Below, one piece after another: positions 1 to 8,532 of a stretch of 64,000 bases of DNA. The notes beneath the pieces were generated by a model. The model did no database searches and was not told where the DNA came from. It worked only from the letters and a program-made list of their open reading frames with translations. Location: contig NZ_BDBK01000012.1 in the NCBI RefSeq assembly GCF_001612945.1, positions 186,001 through 250,000 of the forward strand, read 5' to 3'. Position 1 is the first letter of the stretch; the number at the start of each line of letters is the position of its first letter. The position numbers and the translations under genes were made by a program. The DNA comes from Nocardia inohanensis NBRC 100128 (GTDB lineage: Bacteria > Actinomycetota > Actinomycetes > Mycobacteriales > Mycobacteriaceae).

Positions 1-114
1 GCGCTCGAGCACACCGGCGGCACGGGTCTGGATGCCGCGGTTGAGCCGGGTGCGCAGATGCGGATCGCGCAGGGACGCCGGTAGCCGGAAATCCGAGGGC
101 GCAAGGAGATTCAT
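1..114 (-). CDS. 5' end of an unidentified gene, cut by the window edge
   Basis: Only the first 38 codons are visible, beginning MNLLAPSDFRLPAS and running off the left edge without a stop. The ATG lies at 112-114 and the gene is divergent from the TetR regulator on the other side of a 92-base gap that holds two palindromes. That layout suggests it is the regulator's target. I do not recognise a family from this fragment, so its function is open. Confidence 0.5.
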   Translation of the reverse strand, partial: MNLLAPSDFRLPASLRDPHLRTRLNRGIQTRAAGVLER

Positions 115-150
115 CGTCGGTCTCCCTTCAGGACACCCATCCACGGTATC

Positions 151-182
151 GGAAACAAATGTTTCCGTAAACGGTTGTTTCC
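151..182. promoter_or_regulatory. Two abutting 16-bp palindromes, probable TetR operators
   Basis: The first box, GGAAACAAATGTTTCC (151-166), is an inverted repeat with 7-bp arms around AA. The second, GTAAACGGTTGTTTCC (167-182), follows without a gap and keeps most of the symmetry (pairs break at positions 2 and 7). They lie between the divergent starts of the TetR gene and the gene cut by the window edge, where a self-regulating TetR repressor usually binds. Confidence 0.7.
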
Positions 183-206
183 CGACTTCTGTGCGAAGCT
201 GGAAAG

Positions 207-854
207 GTGACGCGCGCATTTCAGGGGACCTATCGCGGCACCTCCACCGACGAACGCCGGGAGCAACGCCGCCGGCGGCTGCTGGACGCGGCCCTGGAGA
301 TCGTCGGTACGCAGGGGCTGGCCGCGCTGACCGTGCGCGGGGTGTGCGAGCAGGCGCGGGTGGGGCCGCGGTTCTTCTACGAATCCTTCCCGGATCTGGA
401 CACTTTGGCGGGCACGCTGCTCGACGAGGTGCAGGCGGCGGCGCTGGAGCAGGCGCGCACCACCATGGCGGCCACGCCCGGCGAGCCGGCGACCAAGATC
501 CGCGCGGGGGTGGCGGCGCTGATCATCGCGGTCACCGACGATCCCCGCCGGGCCAATATCGCCTTCGCGCAGGCGTACGGCAGCGCCGAGCTGATGCGCC
601 GCCGGTTCGAGGGCATGCGCAAGGTGGCGCAGGTGATCATCGAACAGACCCGGCTGCTGCTGCACATTCCCGAAGGCGACTACACCGCGATCACCGCACT
701 GGCGCAGCTCATTACGGGCGGTGCCGCGGAGTTGATTCTGGTGTGGCTGGACGGCGGGCTGAAGGTGGAGCGGCCGGTGTTGATCGAGATCGTCGCCGAC
801 TATGTGGTGGCGATGGTGGACCGGCTGCCCGGCATGGCGGAGAAGCTGGCCTGA
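207..854 (+). CDS. TetR/AcrR family transcriptional regulator
   Basis: A 215-residue one-component repressor. Residues ~20-65 form the TetR helix-turn-helix: the stretch RRLLDAALEIVGTQGLAALT is followed by TVRGVCEQARVGPRFFYESF, the typical recognition-helix pattern ending in F-Y. The rest is an alpha-helical ligand domain of unknown specificity. The start is GTG (VTRAFQ) directly behind GGAAAG. Two palindromic boxes lie 25-55 bases upstream, so control of itself and of the divergent gene is likely. Ligand and regulon cannot be read from sequence. Confidence 0.88.
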   Translation: MTRAFQGTYRGTSTDERREQRRRRLLDAALEIVGTQGLAALTVRGVCEQARVGPRFFYESFPDLDTLAGTLLDEVQAAALEQARTTMAATPGEPATKIRAGVAALIIAVTDDPRRANIAFAQAYGSAELMRRRFEGMRKVAQVIIEQTRLLLHIPEGDYTAITALAQLITGGAAELILVWLDGGLKVERPVLIEIVADYVVAMVDRLPGMAEKLA

Positions 855-864
855 GCACTCCCAC

Positions 865-2160
865 TCAGCCGCTAGCCAGGCGATGAATCTCCGCCGCGAC
901 CTGCCGCGCGGTTTCGGCGCAGGCGCTGGTGCCGCCGTCGGTGTACTCCTTCACCGCGTCACCGACATTCCACAGATTCGGGATGGGAGTTTCGCGCGGC
1001 AGGTCGTAGCCGGGGACGGCGCGCTGCGGAGGCCAATCGTCGCGGGTGACATTGATGGACAGGATGCGGGCGGCATCGAATCCGGGTATCTGCTCGCGCA
1101 GATCCTGTAGCACCAGCGCGGTTTCGGCGTCGGCGTCGAAGTCGCCCACGGAGGGTTTGGGGACGCCGCTGCCCACGTACAGGTGCCAGCCCTCGGGCGC
1201 CATCTCCGGGCAGGTGGCGGTGAAATTGGCGATGTAGCAGAGTCTTCGGGTGCGGGCGAAGCCGAGCAGGCCGGGGGCTTCGACGAGGGGTTCGCGGCTG
1301 GCGAAGTTGACCGAGATCATGGCGCTGGGCAGGTCGCGTTGCAGCACCGTGCCGACGTAATCGGCCGGGAAGTGCTCCAGGCCGACCAGGTCCAGCGTCG
1401 CCGACGGTCCGATATCGCTGATCGCGAAACGGCAAGTGACGTCGACTGTTTCGCCGCCGCGGCGAATGCTCGCGCCGGTGATGTGCCCGTCCCGCACATG
1501 CAGCCGCGTCACCTCGCTCTCCAGCCAGACCGCGCCGCCGTCGCGCTCCACCGCTTCGGCCAGCGCCCGCCACACCCCGATGGTCCCCTCCGGGCAGAAC
1601 CCGAACTTCTCCAGCTCCGGTTTGTGCGTGAAGTAGTTCAGGAACACCCGCGCGGGCAGTTCCTCGGAGCCGACGGCGAAGACCGATCCGCACATATTGC
1701 GGAAGATCCCCTGCACCGCTTCGTTCTTGGTGTACCGCCGCACCCATTCGGCGGTGGAGAGTTCGCGCCCGGGCGTGTCACCTTCCCGGTCGGTATCGAG
1801 TTCGTCGAGCATCTGCGCGCCCTGCCGCGCCAATTGGGACAGCAGCAAACCCCAGCCGCCGCTGGTGACATCCACGTCCCGGCCGCCGATCCGGTACAGA
1901 ATCGGCGGATCGGCCGGTCGCACTTCGAATTTCGCACCCACCTCCGCGAAGGTTTGCTCGGTCACCCCGCCGAGCTCGATCACGATCGCGCCGTTGTTGA
2001 CTGTGAAACCGTCGATCATATCGGTGGAGGCGCGTCCCCCGACCCGGTCCAGGCGTTCGGCCACCAGTATTCGATAGCCCAGATGCGCCAGCCTGGCGGC
2101 GGCACACAAACCGCCCGCTCCGGCGCCGACAACGACTGCGTCCCAACTGTTCTCGCTCAT
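865..2160 (-). CDS. FAD-dependent oxidoreductase, phytoene-desaturase-like
   Basis: A 431-residue flavoprotein of the phytoene dehydrogenase/amine-oxidase fold. The dinucleotide motif VVVGAGAGGLCAAARL is at residues 9-24, followed by VAERLDRVGGRAS where the acidic residue binds the FAD ribose. The C-terminal FAD motif is NLWNVGDAVKEYTDGGTSAC. A GAGGAG ribosome site precedes the ATG. It starts 22 bases after the stop of the SDR gene and is surely co-transcribed with it. The substrate is unknown. Members act on polyenes, amines and other lipids, so a CoA- or lipid-linked desaturation with the SDR is plausible but unproven. Confidence 0.82.
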   Translation of the reverse strand: MSENSWDAVVVGAGAGGLCAAARLAHLGYRILVAERLDRVGGRASTDMIDGFTVNNGAIVIELGGVTEQTFAEVGAKFEVRPADPPILYRIGGRDVDVTSGGWGLLLSQLARQGAQMLDELDTDREGDTPGRELSTAEWVRRYTKNEAVQGIFRNMCGSVFAVGSEELPARVFLNYFTHKPELEKFGFCPEGTIGVWRALAEAVERDGGAVWLESEVTRLHVRDGHITGASIRRGGETVDVTCRFAISDIGPSATLDLVGLEHFPADYVGTVLQRDLPSAMISVNFASREPLVEAPGLLGFARTRRLCYIANFTATCPEMAPEGWHLYVGSGVPKPSVGDFDADAETALVLQDLREQIPGFDAARILSINVTRDDWPPQRAVPGYDLPRETPIPNLWNVGDAVKEYTDGGTSACAETARQVAAEIHRLASG

Positions 2161-2181
2161 GGCGAGGCTCCTCGAAATAGC

Positions 2182-3045
2182 TCAGCCCGCGGGGTTCACC
2201 CCGGGTTGCGCGTCGGACATATCGGTGATGCGACTCCAATTCTCCCGCACCTCTTCCACCGTGGGCACCTCCGGAAACAACACCGGTTTGCCCGCGAACA
2301 GCTGCACCCGTTGCACCGTGCCGCCGCCCACGATGAGCACCAGCCCGGTGTCCTCACACTCCTCACTGACCAGGTAACCCACCACGGGTGCGACATGGGC
2401 GGGTGGAAGCTTCTGCAACAGGTCGGCGGGCGCGATATCGGCGGTCATCCGGGTGGCGGCCATGGGGGCCACGGCATTGACCGTGATGTCGTATTTGCGG
2501 CCCTCGATGGCGAGGGTGTTCATCAGCCCGACCAGTCCGAGTTTGGCGGCGCCGTAATTGGCTTGGCCGAAATTGCCGAACAGGCCCGAGGTGGAGGTGG
2601 CCATCACGACCCGCCCGAAGCCCTGTTCGCGGAAGTAGCCCCAGGCGGCCTGGGTGACGTTGTAGGCGCCGAACAGGTGCACGCGCAGCACGTCTCCCCA
2701 TTGTTCGGCGCTCATCTTGGCGAAGCTGGTGTCGCGCAGGATGCCCGCGTTGTTGACGATGCCGTGCACCGCGCCGAACTCGCGCACCGCGGTGTCGACC
2801 AGCGAGCGCGCGCCGTCGACGGTGGCGACGCTGTCGTAATTGGCCACGGCCACACCGTCTTCGGCGCGGATCTCGTCGACCACGGTGTCGGCCATGGCGG
2901 TGCCGAAGCCGGTGCCGTCGCGTTCGCCGCCGAGGTCATTGACCACCACCAGCGCGCCCTCGCGCGCCAGCAAACGGGCGTAGGCGCGGCCCAGACCGCC
3001 GCCCGCACCGGTGACTACAACGACTCGATCGGTCACGCCAGGCAT
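2182..3045 (-). CDS. Short-chain dehydrogenase/reductase, first gene of a two-gene operon
   Basis: A 287-residue SDR. The cofactor motif TGAGGGLG is at residues 12-19, NNAG at 98-101, and the catalytic Tyr164 and Lys168 lie in NYGAAKLG behind a serine-rich strand at ~150. The N-terminal sequence, with VVNDLGGERDG, resembles the hydroxyacyl-CoA dehydrogenase part of multifunctional beta-oxidation enzymes, so an acyl-CoA-type substrate is likely. I chose the ATG at 3045 because GGGAG lies 4 bases before it and the protein begins just ahead of the Rossmann strand. An in-frame start 35 codons further up is not supported. The FAD oxidoreductase follows. Confidence 0.85.
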   Translation of the reverse strand: MPGVTDRVVVVTGAGGGLGRAYARLLAREGALVVVNDLGGERDGTGFGTAMADTVVDEIRAEDGVAVANYDSVATVDGARSLVDTAVREFGAVHGIVNNAGILRDTSFAKMSAEQWGDVLRVHLFGAYNVTQAAWGYFREQGFGRVVMATSTSGLFGNFGQANYGAAKLGLVGLMNTLAIEGRKYDITVNAVAPMAATRMTADIAPADLLQKLPPAHVAPVVGYLVSEECEDTGLVLIVGGGTVQRVQLFAGKPVLFPEVPTVEEVRENWSRITDMSDAQPGVNPAG

Positions 3046-3292
3046 GATTCTCCCTGCGGTAGTGTGGTTTTCGCGAGGGTCGAATGACACACCGGTACAG
3101 GGGATTTCGGCCGATGGGGGTGCGCGGGACCGGTTCCGCGGTGCTGACACGCGGTAACCGTGGTTCGTCGCTGCCGACCACCAGTCCGTGCACGGCGGTC
3201 ACCTTCCTTCGATTCCACCGTACGCGTTTCGACGCGGCGACTCGCCCGTTATGCGGGTCGAATTGCCTTGTACCGCCGAATACTCCGGGTGG

Positions 3293-4171
3293 TCAGCAGT
3301 GCGCGGCGGTGAGGGCGAAGCGCTCCACCTCCTGGAGATGGCCGCCGGTGGCTACCGCGATGGTCAAGGCGCCCGGGCACGCGGCGGTGAAGGGGACGGT
3401 GGCCGACCACGCGCTGTCCTGGCCGCCCGCGGGTACACCGCTCGTCTCACCGACCGGTCGGGTTGCGTTCAGTTGCAGGATTCGCAAATGCAGGCTCTCG
3501 TCGACGCCGGTGATCCGTCCGGCGATCGTGACCGGTGAGGTGATCCGCGCGCCGTATCCGGGCGAGGTGAGGCTCAGGGTGCGGTCTTCGGTACCGACGA
3601 CCTCCCACGGCGCGTCGTCACCATTGCCGAGCTTGGCCAGGTGCAGCATGGCCGCGGGCACCGGGACCGCGTTCGGATTGGCGAAACCGACTGTGACCCA
3701 GGCTTCGTCGCCGCGCACGGTGGTTTGCAGGACCTGGTCCACGCCGGTGTAGCCCAGGTAGCCGGTGGTGAAGCTCGAAGCCGTGGCGGCGGGTTCCAGA
3801 TGCCAGGGTTGATGGCCGCCGTCACGGTAGGAGCGCTGCCATTCGGCTGCCGCCGCGGCGTCGGCGAAGGGCCAGAGCGGCTGGAAGGCGAAGGTTTTCG
3901 GGCCGGAGGCGGTGGTCGGCCCGGTGCCGCCGGTGGCGGTCGGCACCGTGGTGCTCGATGCCTGCCCGGGCGCGGGCCCGTTGCCCGAGGTGGTGACGGT
4001 GCGGTCGGTGCTCTGCCCGGTGGTCGTCGCGGTACCGGTCGATTCGTCGCCGCTGTCGCGGATCATCGTGAAATACAGCGTCACCGCGAGGGCCAGTACC
4101 ACCGCTACGGCGGCGATCACCAGCGCCGGTGTCGCCGGCCGACGTCCGGGCGGCTGGGATTCGGTGCTCAT
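3293..4171 (-). CDS. Membrane-anchored protein with a C-terminal Gmad2-type Ig-like domain
   Basis: A 292-residue envelope protein. A hydrophobic segment at residues ~16-35 is preceded by basic residues and acts as a signal anchor. A Thr/Ser/Gly-rich linker of ~60 residues follows, then a globular part. The last ~90 residues, with YGARITSPVTIAGRITG and a terminal Cys, match the Gmad2 Ig-like fold known from GerMN-associated proteins. The job is probably structural or binding at the cell surface. The start lies at the beginning of MSTESQPPG. Its 5' end faces the PLP-enzyme gene, leaving only 67 bases for both promoters. Confidence 0.7.
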   Translation of the reverse strand: MSTESQPPGRRPATPALVIAAVAVVLALAVTLYFTMIRDSGDESTGTATTTGQSTDRTVTTSGNGPAPGQASSTTVPTATGGTGPTTASGPKTFAFQPLWPFADAAAAAEWQRSYRDGGHQPWHLEPAATASSFTTGYLGYTGVDQVLQTTVRGDEAWVTVGFANPNAVPVPAAMLHLAKLGNGDDAPWEVVGTEDRTLSLTSPGYGARITSPVTIAGRITGVDESLHLRILQLNATRPVGETSGVPAGGQDSAWSATVPFTAACPGALTIAVATGGHLQEVERFALTAAHC

Positions 4172-4238
4172 GATCCAGCATGCCCGATTCCGTCCCGCCA
4201 CACTCGTCGCAGTACTGGACAGTCGATATGTTGGAGTG

Positions 4239-5237
4239 GTGACGCCATACCTGCACCAGCTCTACCCCGCACTGGCGGACACCCTTCCGCACCTCGCGCT
4301 CAACGCCGCCCCCACCCCGGTGCGCCGCCTGACCTCCCTCGACACCACCGGCTCCGAGCTCTGGGTCAAGGACGACAGCGTCTTCGGCGACGGCGGCTGG
4401 GGCGGCAACAAGGTCCGCAAACTGGAGTGGCTGCTGCCCGACGCGCGGCGGCTGGGCCGGCGCACCATTGTCACGGTGGGCGGGCTCGGCACCAATTGGG
4501 GCCTGGCGACCGCGCTGTACGGGCGGGAGCAGGGCCTGAAAACCGTACTGGCACTGGTGGATCAGCCGGTCGACGAGCATGTGCGCCGGCAATTGGAGCG
4601 GCTGCGGGCATCCGGCGCGCAGCTGCATTTCACCCACACCAAGCTGCGGACCGTGCTGGCCGCGCCGTACCTGCTGGCTCGCGGTTTCTCCGGGCGGACA
4701 CCGCCCTACCTGCTGCCCGCCGGGGGTTCCTCACCGGTCGGTGCGCTCGGATACGTCGAGGCCGCACTGGAACTGGCCGCCCAGGTTCGCGCGGGCGAGC
4801 TGCCCGAACCATCGCATATCGTGACCGCGGTGGGCTCGGGCGGCACGGTGGCGGGTCTGTCGCTGGGTCTCCGCCTGGCGGGGCTGGCCACCCGCGCGGT
4901 CGGCGTGGTCGTCAACGACACCCTGCGGCTCGACGAACCGACGCTGAACAGGCTGGCCACCCGCACCGCGAACCTGCTCCGCGCCCGCGGTGCGAACATC
5001 CCCGAAACCGTCACCCGCACAGCCAATCTCGACATCGTCACCGATTGGCTGGGGCCCGGCTACGGTCAGCCCACACCCGAGGCCCGCACCGCGCAGACGC
5101 TCTCCGCCGACCTCGAGCATCTCACTCTGGAGCCGGTCTACACCGCCAAGGCCATGGCCGCGCTGCTCGACCTCGACGCCCATCACCGGCTGACTCCCGG
5201 GCCCGTCGTCTACCTCAATACCAACGGGCCCCGCTGA
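4239..5237 (+). CDS. PLP-dependent enzyme of the D-cysteine desulfhydrase / ACC deaminase family
   Basis: A 332-residue fold-type II PLP enzyme. The Schiff-base lysine is in GWGGNKVRKLEW (~residues 53-64), the substrate loop in TVGGLGTNWGLATA and the PLP-phosphate loop in VGSGGTVAGLSLG. The family releases ammonia, with sulfide or 2-oxobutyrate, from D-cysteine or 1-aminocyclopropane-1-carboxylate; I cannot tell which substrate applies. The serine/asparagine loop of true ACC deaminases (SNH-type) reads TNW here, so desulfhydrase-like activity is more likely. The start is GTG at 4239 (GTG at 4236 is possible); GGAG overlaps it closely, so translation may be leaderless. Confidence 0.78.
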   Translation: MTPYLHQLYPALADTLPHLALNAAPTPVRRLTSLDTTGSELWVKDDSVFGDGGWGGNKVRKLEWLLPDARRLGRRTIVTVGGLGTNWGLATALYGREQGLKTVLALVDQPVDEHVRRQLERLRASGAQLHFTHTKLRTVLAAPYLLARGFSGRTPPYLLPAGGSSPVGALGYVEAALELAAQVRAGELPEPSHIVTAVGSGGTVAGLSLGLRLAGLATRAVGVVVNDTLRLDEPTLNRLATRTANLLRARGANIPETVTRTANLDIVTDWLGPGYGQPTPEARTAQTLSADLEHLTLEPVYTAKAMAALLDLDAHHRLTPGPVVYLNTNGPR

Positions 5238-5243
5238 CCGCGT

Positions 5244-6041
5244 TCAGGCGTGCGCCGGTGCGGCGAGTTTCGCCGCCAGGAACTCTTCCCAGGTGCGCAC
5301 GCCGACCGCGCGATCGAGGTTGAGGTTGCCGCCCTCCTTGTAGGCGCGCGCCGCCTTACCGGGCGTCTTGATGGTGATGATCGGCCGCTGCTTGCCGACC
5401 GCGTCCAGGTATCCGCGCACCAGCTCTTTCATCGTGTAGACCTTGGGCCCCGCGATGTCCGGCACCAGCCCCTGCGGCTCGCCGAGGGTCAGCTCCACCA
5501 AACGTGCTGCCACCTCGGCGGTTTCGATCGGCTGGAACCGGAAGTCGAAGGCGGGCACCACCGGCAGCTTGCTGAGCGGGCCCATCATGGTGAACAGCAG
5601 ATCGTGGAATTGGGTGGCGCGCAACGTGGTCCACGGCAGACCCGACTGCTCCACCACCAGCTCGGCGTCCCGCTTGGAGGACATGTAGCCGAGCATCGCC
5701 TTGTCCAAAGCACTTTCGACCGGCACCCGCTCCGCCCCGACCACCGAGATGTACACCAGGTGCGGCGCCGCGCCGGAATTACGCACCGCCTCGACCAGCG
5801 TGCGCGCCTTGTCCCCGTCCCCCTTCTGGCTCCCCGCCAGATGCAGGATGGTGTCCACGCCGGCCACCGCCGCCGCGATCCCCTCCCCCGTCTCCAGATC
5901 CCCCGCCACATATTCGATGCCGTCGGCGGTACGCGCGGTCCGGCTCAGCACCCGCACCGTCACCCCGGCATCCAGCAGCAGCGGCGTCACCTGCTTACCC
6001 AGCGTCCCCGTTCCACCGGTGACCAGAACCGTCTGCGCCAT
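5244..6041 (-). CDS. NmrA-type NAD(P)-binding atypical SDR
   Basis: A 265-residue protein. The Rossmann motif VTGGTGTLGKQV is at residues ~6-17. The YMSSKRDAELVVEQSGLPWTTLR segment (~120-142), read in two parts, is typical of NmrA/YwnB-like reductases in which the classical Tyr-xxx-Lys is absent or altered. An AAGGAG ribosome site stands 7 bases ahead of the ATG. The gene converges on the PLP-enzyme gene with 6 bases between stop codons. Relatives are redox sensors or quinone/flavin-linked reductases; no substrate can be assigned. Confidence 0.8.
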   Translation of the reverse strand: MAQTVLVTGGTGTLGKQVTPLLLDAGVTVRVLSRTARTADGIEYVAGDLETGEGIAAAVAGVDTILHLAGSQKGDGDKARTLVEAVRNSGAAPHLVYISVVGAERVPVESALDKAMLGYMSSKRDAELVVEQSGLPWTTLRATQFHDLLFTMMGPLSKLPVVPAFDFRFQPIETAEVAARLVELTLGEPQGLVPDIAGPKVYTMKELVRGYLDAVGKQRPIITIKTPGKAARAYKEGGNLNLDRAVGVRTWEEFLAAKLAAPAHA

Positions 6042-6173
6042 GATGATCAACTCCTTGTCGCCGAGCCCGCGACGCCGTGCTCCCGGCGTCCTACCTCGAA
6101 GACGAGATGCCTCCCGCCGGTGTGACGCGGTGTGACCGGCCACACACCGCCCCGCGTTTCGTACCCTGTCCTC

Positions 6174-7049
6174 ATGCCCGTCTCCGCCCCCACCTCGGAC
6201 CTGACCCGCCTGTGCGACCTGCTCGCGGGCCGGCGCATCGCGGTCCTGACCGGTGCGGGCATCTCCACCGACAGCGGCATCCCCGACTACCGCAGTCCCC
6301 ACGCCAAACCCCGCACCCCCATGACCTACCAGCAGTTCGTCGCCGATCCGGTCTTCCGCCAACGCTATTGGGCCCGCAATCACGTCGGCTGGCGGTTCAT
6401 GGACGCCGCCCGCCCCAACCCCGCCCACCGTGCCCTCACCCAGCTGGAACGCGCAGGCATAGTCACCGGCCTGATCACCCAGAACGTCGACCTCCTGCAC
6501 ACCAAAGCAGGCCACCGCGCCGTAATCGACCTACACGGCATCTACCTCCGAGTCCGCTGCCTGTCCTGCAACGACCTCACCTCCCGCCTGACCCTCGCCG
6601 ACCGCCTCGAAGCCGCCAACCCCGGCTTCGCCGCAGCCCACCCCATCGACGGCCTCGAAGTAGCCCCCGACGCCGACGCCGCCATCCCCGAAACCGCCAC
6701 CTTCCGCATGGTCGACTGCCTCCGCTGCAACGGCCTCCTCAAACCCGACATCGTCTACTTCGGCGAACCAGTCCCCAAACCCCGAGTAGAAGCCGCCTAC
6801 GCCATGGTCGACGCCGCCGAAGCCCTCCTCGTAATCGGCTCCTCACTGACCGTCATGTCCGGCCTCCGCTTCGCCCGCCACGCCGCCAAAACCGCCCGCC
6901 CCGTAGTAATAATCAACCGCGGCCCGACCCGAGCCGACGCCCTGGCCACCCTCACCCTCGACTCCGGCTGCGCCCCCACCCTCACCGCCCTCGCCGAAGC
7001 CCTTGCACCCAACCGAACTGACGCAACCGCGCCCAAATATTCCAGGTAG
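6174..7049 (+). CDS. Sir2-family NAD-dependent protein deacylase (sirtuin)
   Basis: A 291-residue sirtuin that removes acyl groups from lysine, consuming NAD. The NAD-binding GAGISTDSGIPDYR lies at residues 27-40, TQNVD at 102-106, the catalytic His121 in DLHG, and four zinc cysteines in CLSC (129-132) and CLRC (182-185). VIGSSLTV and IINRGPTRAD complete the Rossmann part. Length and order fit class II/III bacterial sirtuins. The ATG stands 6 bases after TACCCT, which fits a leaderless promoter. The last third is unusually rich in runs of C at third positions. Confidence 0.92.
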   Translation: MPVSAPTSDLTRLCDLLAGRRIAVLTGAGISTDSGIPDYRSPHAKPRTPMTYQQFVADPVFRQRYWARNHVGWRFMDAARPNPAHRALTQLERAGIVTGLITQNVDLLHTKAGHRAVIDLHGIYLRVRCLSCNDLTSRLTLADRLEAANPGFAAAHPIDGLEVAPDADAAIPETATFRMVDCLRCNGLLKPDIVYFGEPVPKPRVEAAYAMVDAAEALLVIGSSLTVMSGLRFARHAAKTARPVVIINRGPTRADALATLTLDSGCAPTLTALAEALAPNRTDATAPKYSR

Positions 7050-7133
7050 TCCCCTAGCGACCCACCGAGGCCGGATCCCGCCCGAAGGTCGAGCGGGCCG
7101 GCACCCGGGTAGCCGGTTATCGAATTACACGGA

Positions 7134-7436
7134 TTACCTGTACTTCAGATCAGCGGCTTGTTCGGTTATGGTTCCAGCGATGGAGAGATTTCCCATGGAG
7201 TCCAGCATGCCGATGATCTTCTTCGAACTCCCGTGGTATGTGGTGAAGAAGAACTTGTTAGCCTCCTGACTGGTGCTCCAGTTGGTATTGACCGACAGTT
7301 CGATACTCGATGGTGAGCTGATGAGCACATCCTTCCGAGGCGACTGCGGATAATACTCATTCTGCTTCAACTTCACCCGGCCGTGCGTATCGCCCGAACT
7401 ACCGTCGGACGCAATACCCAAGTCGATATCCGCCAT
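7134..7436 (-). CDS. Small tandem-duplicated protein, copy 3 of 3
   Basis: A 100-residue protein beginning MADIDLGIASDGSSG. It has the same skeleton as its two upstream neighbours: an HGRVKL motif at ~19-24, DVLISSPSSIELSVNT, a KFFFTTYHG segment and a C-terminal LDSMGNLSIAG. I see no signal peptide or membrane segment; the alternating pattern suggests an all-beta domain. I chose ATG 7436 because it matches the other copies and has GAGGAA at good distance; GTG 7445 is the alternative. The endings in IAG resemble the tips of phage tail fibres, but that is only a likeness. The function is unknown. Confidence 0.75.
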   Translation of the reverse strand: MADIDLGIASDGSSGDTHGRVKLKQNEYYPQSPRKDVLISSPSSIELSVNTNWSTSQEANKFFFTTYHGSSKKIIGMLDSMGNLSIAGTITEQAADLKYR

Positions 7437-7466
7437 TGTGATCACTTTCCTCGATAAATAGGACGG

Positions 7467-7769
7467 CTACTGGTAGCCGAGGTTGGTCTGCCCTTGATTC
7501 AAGCGGCCGGCGATGTAGAGATTGCCACTGGAATCCAATATGGCGACGATCTTCTTCGTCTCCCCCCAATAAGTCGTGAAGAAGACCTTGTCTGCCTCCT
7601 GAGTCGAATTCAAATCAGTGTTGATCGACAGTTCGATACTGTTCGGCCCACTGATGAGAACATCCCTTTTCGGAGAGGTCGGATAGCACTGGTTCTGCGA
7701 CAGCTTGACGCGGCCGTGCGTGTCACCCTCCTGCCAATCGGTTGCCAGGCCCAGATCGATGTCGGCCAT
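7467..7769 (-). CDS. Small tandem-duplicated protein, copy 2 of 3
   Basis: A 100-residue paralogue of both neighbours; by hand alignment about 65 of 100 residues equal those of copy 1. Key segments are MADIDLGLATDW, HGRVKLSQNQ, DVLISGPNSIELSINT, KVFFTTYWG and ILDSSGNLYIAGRL. The ATG is preceded by AAGGAAGG 8 bases away; the same arrangement stands ahead of all three copies, so the duplication included the ribosome site. The gene lies 30 bases after copy 3's start and shares its strand. Base composition is near half GC, far below the flanks. No family function is known to me. Confidence 0.78.
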   Translation of the reverse strand: MADIDLGLATDWQEGDTHGRVKLSQNQCYPTSPKRDVLISGPNSIELSINTDLNSTQEADKVFFTTYWGETKKIVAILDSSGNLYIAGRLNQGQTNLGYQ

Positions 7770-7807
7770 GAGGTTCACCTTCCTTGAAAGCCAGATCTCT
7801 CGGGCTA

Positions 7808-8110
7808 CTACGTGTACTTGAGATCCGTGCAGTTCTGATACAGGCGCCCGGCAATGAAAAGCTTCCCGTCGGAATCCAAAATCGCGATTATCTTCTTCGT
7901 TCCCCCAACGAACGTAGTGAAGAAGATCTTGTCCGAATCCTGCGTGACCTCCAAGTTGGTATTGACCGACAACTCCATACCGACCGGCCCACTGATCAGC
8001 ACATCCTTCTTGGCCGAATTAGGATAACGCTGGTTCTGCCGCAATTTGACGAGGCCATGCATCTCCCCGTCCTCCCAGTCGGTTGCCAGCCCCAAATCAA
8101 CATCGGGCAT
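7808..8110 (-). CDS. Small tandem-duplicated protein, copy 1 of 3
   Basis: A 100-residue protein and the first gene of a three-gene array. It starts MPDVDLGLATDWEDG and keeps the HGLVKLRQNQ, DVLISGPVGMELSVNT, KIFFTTF and ILDSDGKLFIAGRL blocks. GGAAGG stands 9 bases before the ATG. A possible -10 hexamer TATACT (read on the minus strand, 8217-8222) lies ~105 bases upstream, so a common transcript of the three copies is likely. Conservation is strongest in the two predicted beta-rich halves, while termini vary. It may be a ligand-binding or assembly domain; this is unproven. Confidence 0.78.
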   Translation of the reverse strand: MPDVDLGLATDWEDGEMHGLVKLRQNQRYPNSAKKDVLISGPVGMELSVNTNLEVTQDSDKIFFTTFVGGTKKIIAILDSDGKLFIAGRLYQNCTDLKYT

Positions 8111-8331
8111 GATTCATCACCTTCCTCAGAATTCCGAGGCTTGTCCCCGGCGCTCGGGCGAAGCACCATTGCTCCAAGGATTAGGCGGCACGAGTGGCCT
8201 GCTCTGATGCTCATCAGTATAGGCCCGCAAATCTACCCCGGAGACACTTTTGAACAAGTGACCGCATCATCCCACCCATTCACGTCCCGGATGAGAAATA
8301 GAGAAACCAGTCCCTTTGTTTCAGAATGACG

Positions 8332-8532
8332 TCAGTACTCACGCACCGTATCGGCGTAAATCCACCGCCGCTCGCCGCTACATCCACCGGTAGCCCGCAT
8401 AGCGATCGCAACCTCGCGATCCACGTCGTGCACAGAGGCGAGGCCGACGACCCCTCCATGATGTCCTCTCGCCGACCAGACCTGCTCTGCTGGAACCGAA
8501 TACAGCGTGAGAGCCCGAGTCCGGAGGATCAA
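8332..8532 (-). CDS. Possible 66-residue protein coupled to the LigB-like gene
   Basis: The reading frame opens with TTG inside the stop region of the upstream LigB-like gene, sharing the bases TTGA, the arrangement of translationally coupled genes. It encodes a soluble-looking peptide (blocks LYSVPAEQVWSARGHHGG, VHDVDREVAIAMR and WIYADTVREY). Third positions are only moderately GC-rich. I recognise no family, and the frame could be fortuitous. Confidence 0.35.
   Translation of the reverse strand: MILRTRALTLYSVPAEQVWSARGHHGGVVGLASVHDVDREVAIAMRATGGCSGERRWIYADTVREY

Noticed and set aside
1183..3087. A 634-codon plus-strand frame opposite the FAD and SDR genes
   Set aside because: It mirrors the minus-strand genes; its Gly/His/Arg-rich content is the usual antisense shadow in high-GC DNA.
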